Source: Dipteronia dyeriana (lineage: Eukaryota > Streptophyta > Magnoliopsida > Sapindales > Sapindaceae). Taken from it: 64,000 nucleotides of DNA. The position numbers were made by a program, and so were the translations under genes. Location of the stretch: positions 29,529,074-29,593,073 of the forward strand of contig CM065299.1 of the NCBI GenBank assembly GCA_032871835.1, read 5' to 3'. Of the stretch, positions 58,355-64,000 are shown piece after piece (position 1 is the first letter of the stretch; the number at the start of each line of letters is the position of its first letter). The notes under the pieces were generated by a model. It was not told the origin of the DNA, made no database searches, and saw only the letters and a list, made by a program, of their open reading frames with translations.

Positions 58355-59748
58355 TTTTTTCTAACTTGACAAGAAGCAAATGAATGGATATAAGTAGCAA
58401 CATTATAACTAAACAACTATCGAAAGAAAGCCGAATACACCATATTCACTGTCGAGATGACAAAACCACTAGATGACCACCTAAAAAGCTACCCAATAAA
58501 ACTCAATTCAGAGAGAAAAAGCACAACATAACTTATGGTTGTGGTTGAAAGGAAAATAAAATAATTGAATTATGCATTTATTGACAATCACACCAAAAGA
58601 ATTCAAGTCATCAAAGCATGTTATTGTATTAAGAAAAGGATTAGCTATATAATATGGGGCCAATTGCAAGAAAATACGTTTGAATTCCTAACACAAACTA
58701 CTTTCTAGAAGCCACATTATAATTGAAGTGATTCTACTTTCTAGATTTTTGAAATGAACAAAAAAAGAAGAAAATAATTTACGGTGTTCACACACAATTT
58801 AGATATTCAAAAACCCCAATTTTCATAGCTTTCCACTCTGTTTTGTCTCGAAAACCAAGCAGAGATAGAATTTTTTCCAATGAAGAATCAAGACAGCTAA
58901 TACGAAGCTTTTAAATTTGTCTAAGTTAAAATAAGTTAACTAAAGAGATCGATCAAAACTTTCATTAAAGTTATGATTACATAAAAAACAGGGAATAACA
59001 GAGATTGCTCAATTGTATCATCACCTAATTTATCGTATCAGATATTGCTCGAAGGCAAACACAAAAATGCAAGCTCCTGAGAGATTGATAGAAAAACCCT
59101 AAAAATGACAACATAGTTGTTTTGGTAAACTAATAAAATGAAACCAAACTGATTCCATAATAGAAAAATAAATTAAAATTCGAAACAAACCTCTTGTTTG
59201 ATAGTCAACACTTCCACAACAGCTTTGACAAGATTTTCATCAATAATCACAACAAAAAAAAAAAACAAGATCACTTAAAGTACAATTAGAAAAAATCAAC
59301 GTTTGAGATTGTTTGGTTGAGTTTTAAAATGTATATATAATTGTTTGATTGATAGATTTTTAAAAAGAAAATCTATTAAAAAAATTCCTTTACCATGAAC
59401 CTTTTATCTAATATAGGTTTATACTATATCAGTCACTACTCAATTTAAAGACAATATTAAAAGTTTAACCAAATAACTCTACAAAATTTAAATAGATGTT
59501 CATAGACCAGTAAAAAACTCAATCAAATGAACATTTCATCTAATTAGATCTACACACTAATTTAGTATAAGAAAGAAAACAAATTGAGAAATAAAAAGTA
59601 AACAAAAACGAGACCAAGATCGAGTAGAAGAAGAAGAAGAAGAAGAAGTAGTCATACCTTGGAGTTGACGAGCAGAGAGCAACTATGTTGCAACAGAGTG
59701 GTCTATTGAAGACTTGTTTTTAATTTTGTTTTAAATTCAGAAAATTAA
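58355..59748. other. upstream region of the DUF761-type gene; no gene firmly seen
   Basis: Minus-strand stretches look exon-like (about 59,166-59,226, reading VIIDENLVKAVVEVLTIKQE with donor-like GAG/GTTTG; about 59,660, TCCAAG/GTATGAC), but I cannot link them to a protein. A GAA microsatellite is at about 59,627-59,650. Confidence 0.4.
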
Positions 59749-60119
59749 GGATCCGTCCTGTAAGCGTTTTTCGGTTGCTGTTTTCGAAAATATAAATGAA
59801 AATGAAAACAGTATTTTTGGTTTTATTTTCGATTTCTGAAAACACGTCTGGTAAAAAATACTGAATGCTGTATTTTGAAAAAGAAAACGGAAAAAACGCG
59901 TCTGGTAGGTTAACCGAAAACTATCAAAAATTGAAATATCAATTTTAGTATTTTGTTTAATATTATTACGACTATAAAAAATTTGATTAAATAATTAACC
60001 AATATAATTTTTGTATTGTAATTTTTAAATTAAACAAAAGTAACACATCAAAAATTAATTCAAAAAAACATATCAAAAAAATGAATTGATCAAAACTAAA
60101 CTCTTAAATTATAAATAAA

Positions 60120-60324
60120 TAATTATAATATATATATATATATATTATTATATTTTTAAATTATAATATATGTAATGATATTTTATATATTAAAAATTAT
60201 TATATTTTTTATATATGAAATATTATTATATTTTTATATTACATTTTTATATATAATAATACATAATATATGACATTATATCCTATGTAAATATATAATA
60301 TTTGATATTATATATATATTATTG

Positions 60325-60370
<46 letters not shown>

Positions 60371-60560
60371 ATATTATATATGTAATATATCGAATAATAT
60401 ATAATATATTATTATATTAATAATATATATATTATAGAATATTATTTCATAATATTTACATAATTATAAAATATTATATATTATAATATTGTTTATATAA
60501 TATTATATTAATATTATAATATTAATTTATATTATAGAAAATTTATATATATATTGCAAT
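60120..60560. repeat. (TA)n-rich microsatellite tract
   Basis: Almost only A and T, including a TATATA run of over 40 bases near 60,325-60,366. A similar tract is at 61,230-61,270 in the inner element. Confidence 0.9.
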
Positions 60561-60685
60561 ATCAAACGCATAACAGTATAATTAATAGTTTAAGATTTTT
60601 TTTAATATAAAAAAAATGAAAAACAATAACGAAAACGAAAAACGAAAAACGAAAAACAAGTATTTTGTGTTTTTCAAATCTTTCA

Positions 60686-61234
60686 GGGCCCGTCCTGTAA
60701 GCGTTTTTCGGTTACTGTTTTTCGAAAATATAAATGAAAATGAAAACGGTATTTTTGGTTTCATTTTCGATTTCTGAAAACGCGTCTGGTAGCAAATACT
60801 GAAAGTTGTATTTTAAAAATGAAAACGGAAAAAACGCGTCTGGTAGGTTAACCGAAAACTATCAAAAATTGAAATATCAATTTTAGTATTTTGTTTAATA
60901 TTATTACAACTATAAACAAATTGATTAAATAATTAACCAATATAATTTTTGTATTATAATTTTTAAATTAAACAAAAGTAACACATCAAAAATTAATTAA
61001 ACAAAACATATCAAAAAAATGAATTAATCAAAACTAAACTCTTAAATTGTAAATAAATAATTATAATTTATATATATTATTATATAATAAAAATATAATT
61101 GTATAATATATATACATGTTATAATAATATATAATACTATAATCATTTTTAATATATTAAATATTATTATATTTTTTACATAATATATGACATTATATCC
61201 TATATAAATATATATGACATTATATTATATAATA

Positions 61235-61271
<37 letters not shown>

Positions 61272-61628
61272 ATATATTAATATTCTATATACATAAAATA
61301 TAATATTATATATATATAAGAGGGGCACTTTGGTAATTTAAAAATCTTGTTCCGTTATGTCCTAGTCATATCAAACGCATAACAGTACAATTAATAGTTT
61401 AAGATTTTTTTTTTAATATAAAAACAGTGAAAAACAAAATGAAAAACAAAAAAGAAAAAAGAAAAACGAAAAACAAGTATTTTGTGTTTTTCAAATCTTT
61501 CACTTTTAACACTGGTTTTGTTTTTTTTTTCGAAAATAAAATGAAAAACAGTTAACGAACGCGTTTTCGAAATCGTTTTTAAAAAATAAAAACGAAAACG
61601 GACTGAAAAACAGCTACAGGACGGGGCC
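60686..61628. mobile_element. Harbinger-like MITE (inner), TSD TCA
   Basis: Left end GGGCCCGTCCTGTAAGCG, right end reversed GGCCCCGTCCTGTAGCTG. TSD TCA at 60,683-60,685 and 61,629-61,631. The surrounding words (TTTCAAATCTTTCA / CACTTTTAACAC) rejoin to a sequence also present within the inner copy at about 61,487-61,510. That proves the nesting. Confidence 0.85.
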
Positions 61629-61771
61629 TCACTTTTAACACAGGTTTTGTTTTTTTTTTTTTTTTGTTTTTTTTTTGTTTTTCGAAAATAAAATAAAAAA
61701 CGGTTAACGAAAGCGTTTTCGAAATCGTTTTTGAAAAATAAAATAAAAAACAGCTGCAGAACGGGACCTAA

Positions 61772-62289
61772 CGTTCAGATGTTTTTTAAAATTTTAATTT
61801 TTTTTTGTTTTTTATTTTTTGAAAATAAATGGAAAAACTGTTAATTAACACGAAATTCAATTTTTTTTTTTTTAAAAAAAAAAGACTGAAAAACAGGACA
61901 GGGCCTTGTCGGGTTTGGGTTACCCCGCTTTATTCGATTCCTGCCCAGATTCTGACGAACTGTCAGATTATTTTTTCCGAAGGAAGTTGGAAGAGCCAAA
62001 ACAAGACGGAAAAAAAAAAAAATTAAATCAAAATCAGGGCAGTTGTTAATGGTTCCTATCTCGATCGAAGCAAGAAATAACAGAAAGTCAGAAATCGACA
62101 CCTACCTTGGTTGTACATAAAATTATCCATTTCTCTGTGAGAAACCACGACTGAGGAGGGAAGTTCTTGGTTCTCTTGGAAACCAAGCTAAAAAAATGCT
62201 TCTCTTCTTCTCACATTTCCAAAACGTGCTTCAATCATTTATTTATTTATAAAGAATAGGAATCAATTCAAAAAATGACATTAAGAATT
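61772..62289. other. spacer before the PAP gene; possible minus-strand first exon
   Basis: Minus strand at about 62,115-62,138 reads ATG GATAATTTTATGTAC..CCAAG/GTAGG, which could be a first coding exon (MDNFMYNQ) with a donor, but no following exon is recognised. GC is higher at 61,900-62,030 than in the MITE. Confidence 0.3.
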
Positions 62290-62415
62290 CGTGTTGTTAT
62301 GTATAGGGTTTAAGTTTCAAATTCCAGACAAGTCAAACAGAAATGATACTGAGTATCTAAATGCCATCAATGAGAACCCATACGTGTTGTTATATTTATA
62401 GGGTTTAAGTTTCAA
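62290..62415 (+). promoter_or_regulatory. promoter region of the PAP gene with a direct repeat
   Basis: CGTGTTGTTATGTATAGGG and CGTGTTGTTATATTTATAGGG begin at 62,290 and 62,383 (93 bp apart), both followed by TTTAAGTTTCAA. The second copy contains TATATTTATA 60-70 bases before the start codon, a possible TATA element. Confidence 0.5.
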
Positions 62416-62458
62416 TATTTTATGTGTTACAATCAGTGGAGTGGAAGAGAGCTTCAAA

Positions 62459-64000
62459 ATGTCTGTGTTTCTCTCTGTGTTTTTGTGTTTCACAGCTGCG
62501 ATAATAAGCTCGGCTTGGGCTGATTTTGATGTAATTGGAGAGCAACCCCTCTCCAAGATTGCTATTCATAAAACTGTTCTTGCGCTTAGTGACTCTGCTT
62601 CTATCGGAGCCTATCCTTCCCTTCTTGGTTCTAAGGTAACATTTTTATTATTCTCATATGTTGACATTTGTTTAGTATGTTTTGTAATTGTTTCTCCAAT
62701 CAACTGATTTTTTGTTAGAATATTCTATAATTCAAAAGAAAGTGTAAGATTGATTTATATCGAGCTTATGGTGATTGTTAACCCTTTGGTCAGTATTCAA
62801 TGGACTCACCAATATCTAGATTGATGTAATTCATTAGAATTTCATGTCATTTAGTTTGGAAGTTAGTTGGGCATTCTGTTTTCAAAAGTATATAAGCTCT
62901 TCTAAAATGGGTACAAAATATGCCATTTAGCTTTTCGGATTTCTATCTAATAATAGGAGTAAAGACATCCTGTAATTATGGTTCCAATTTATCACCCTCT
63001 TTTGGTGCATATCATTTCGATTTGTTGATGACTTAATGTTATGATATCTGTCGTAGTATCAGACATACAACTTGAATGTGCTTACTTAATGGCTATAAGC
63101 TGATATCAAGCCATGTCCACGATAAGGTTGATGTATTTGTATTTTGTTAAAATGAAATTTTTAAGTTTTGATTCTTGAACTCATTATATTTCTACTGGTG
63201 TTTGAGGTACAAAGTTGATTTGTGCTTTCATTTATATGATTACAGGCAGAAGATACTCAATGGGTAACTGTGAATCTTGTGTCCCCTGATCCATCGGTGG
63301 ATGACTGGGTTGGAGTCTTTTCTCCTGCGAAATTAAAGTAATGTCCATCCATGTCCTTCTACAAACTGCTAAAATTGTGATTTATTGCAACTCATATTAT
63401 TGATTGGGCTTTTTACAAGAACTAAATCTTTCAACCAACTAATTTATAATTACAATAGCAATATGACAAATTTTGTGCCCTTTAATAACTGTATAATTCA
63501 GGAGTTTTTCATTGTTTATAGTTTAGAAATTAGAAAAATTTTATTTTGCTATGGCAGCTCTTCAACCTGTCCACCAGTAGATGACCCAAAAGGACGAAAT
63601 AAACCATACATCTGCTCAGCCCCAATAAAGGTGTGTAACATGTAGATTGCAATCTGGGATAATAGTTTAAATGTAAAAAAGATTTGACTTGATCTTTTAT
63701 ATGTTCGGTGCAGTACAAATATGCAAATCATTCCAATTCAAATTATTCAAAGACAGGAAAAACTACTTTGAAGTTTAAGCTGATAAATCAACGGGCAGAT
63801 TTCTCGTTTGCATTATTCTCTGGCGGGTTGTCAAGTGTGAGTTTATGTGATTTTCACCCTTCTTTTTCAATTAGATCTGCTTAGTATATATCACTATGAT
63901 GCTTCTTACTTCTGTTGCATTCCATATACAATAAGTTCAAGGAATGTTGCTTACATTCTCATTTGGATTAATTCTGCACTTGATTGTTGCAGCCAAAACT
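62459..64000 (+). CDS. PAP: purple acid phosphatase (PAP1/PAP27-type), first five exons; continues beyond window
   Basis: Plant high-molecular-weight PAP, a secreted or wall metallophosphoesterase releasing phosphate from organic esters; some close relatives are annotated as probably inactive. Exons: 62,459-62,635, 63,246-63,337, 63,558-63,630, 63,714-63,836 and 63,993 onward, all with GT-AG junctions and compatible phases (0, 2, 0, 0). Start at ATG 62,459 gives a signal peptide (MSVFLSVFLCFTAAIISSAWA). Then come QPLSKIAIHKT, TQWVTVNLVSPDPSVDDWVG, VFSPAKLNSSTCPPVDDP, YICSAPIKYKYAN, FKLINQRADFSFALFSGG and PK. This is the N-terminal fibronectin-III-like domain of the family; the metal motifs lie beyond the window. 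No lesion is seen. It is in the same orientation as the PAP pseudogene at 5,227-20,551. Confidence 0.92.

Larger units (their letters stand above)
59749..61768. mobile_element. Harbinger-like MITE (outer), TSD TAA
   Basis: Left end GGATCCGTCCTGTAAGCG, right end reversed GGTCCCGTTCTGCAGCTG. TSD TAA at 59,746-59,748 and 61,769-61,771. The interior is AT-rich with (TA)n. A second element of the same family is inserted at 60,686. No transposase frame. Confidence 0.8.

Noticed and set aside
62317..62556. Minus-strand 79-codon frame
   Set aside because: It overlaps the promoter and signal-peptide exon of the PAP gene on the other strand and has no motif.

Overview
The window is AT-rich nuclear DNA of a flowering plant, most likely a eudicot. 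Evidence: spliced plant genes with GT-AG introns, a plant purple acid phosphatase (PAP), a DUF4408/DUF761-type plant protein, and many Ty1/copia, Ty3/gypsy (Tat lineage), hAT-, Mutator- and Harbinger-like elements with target-site duplications (TSDs) readable in the sequence. There are no operons, CRISPR arrays or recognisable tRNA/rRNA genes. Nearly every open frame is a transposon remnant or a shadow.

Left part (1-20,551). A minus-strand copia element enters from the left edge (1 to about 4,620). A broken PAP gene on the plus strand follows (about 5,227-20,551). It has been split by insertions that can be peeled off using their TSDs. A copia element (5,280-16,043, TSD GGTGG) carries a gag-only non-autonomous LTR element (5,285-7,851, TSD TGTTA). 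Two solo LTRs of one gypsy-type family lie in opposite orientations (16,295-17,247, TSD ACAGG/ACAAG; 19,558-20,456, TSD GAAAA). A hAT-like element (17,762-19,468, TSD ATAAAGAT) carries a Mutator-like MITE (18,541-19,279, TSD TTTAAACAT). Removing these restores PAP exon order from the GGEC segment to the stop codon.

Middle part (21,260-55,104). A plus-strand copia element (21,260-27,103) has a Harbinger-like MITE in its 3' LTR. A 499-bp tandem duplication follows (27,431-28,429). Next is a full-length minus-strand Tat-type gypsy element (29,435-41,273, TSD GTTGT) with gag, protease, RT, two RNase H domains, integrase and a spliced gene on the opposite strand. It sits in a dispersed repeat that also hosts a 2.4-kb solo LTR (42,482-44,912) and has a second copy near 49.7 kb. 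Between the copies is an 85-bp satellite with internal dyads, organised with a longer spacer. A decayed copia 3' end (53.8-55.1 kb) contains a perfect 119-bp duplication next to a 21-G run.

Right part (55,105-64,000). A Mutator-like element (55,738-57,234), a decayed DUF4408/DUF761-type gene on the minus strand (57,756-58,354), and two Harbinger-like MITEs of one family, one inside the other (59,749-61,768), lead to the first exons of an apparently intact PAP gene (62,459 to beyond the window). This gene has the same orientation as the broken PAP about 42 kb upstream, so the two look like tandem paralogues now separated by transposons.
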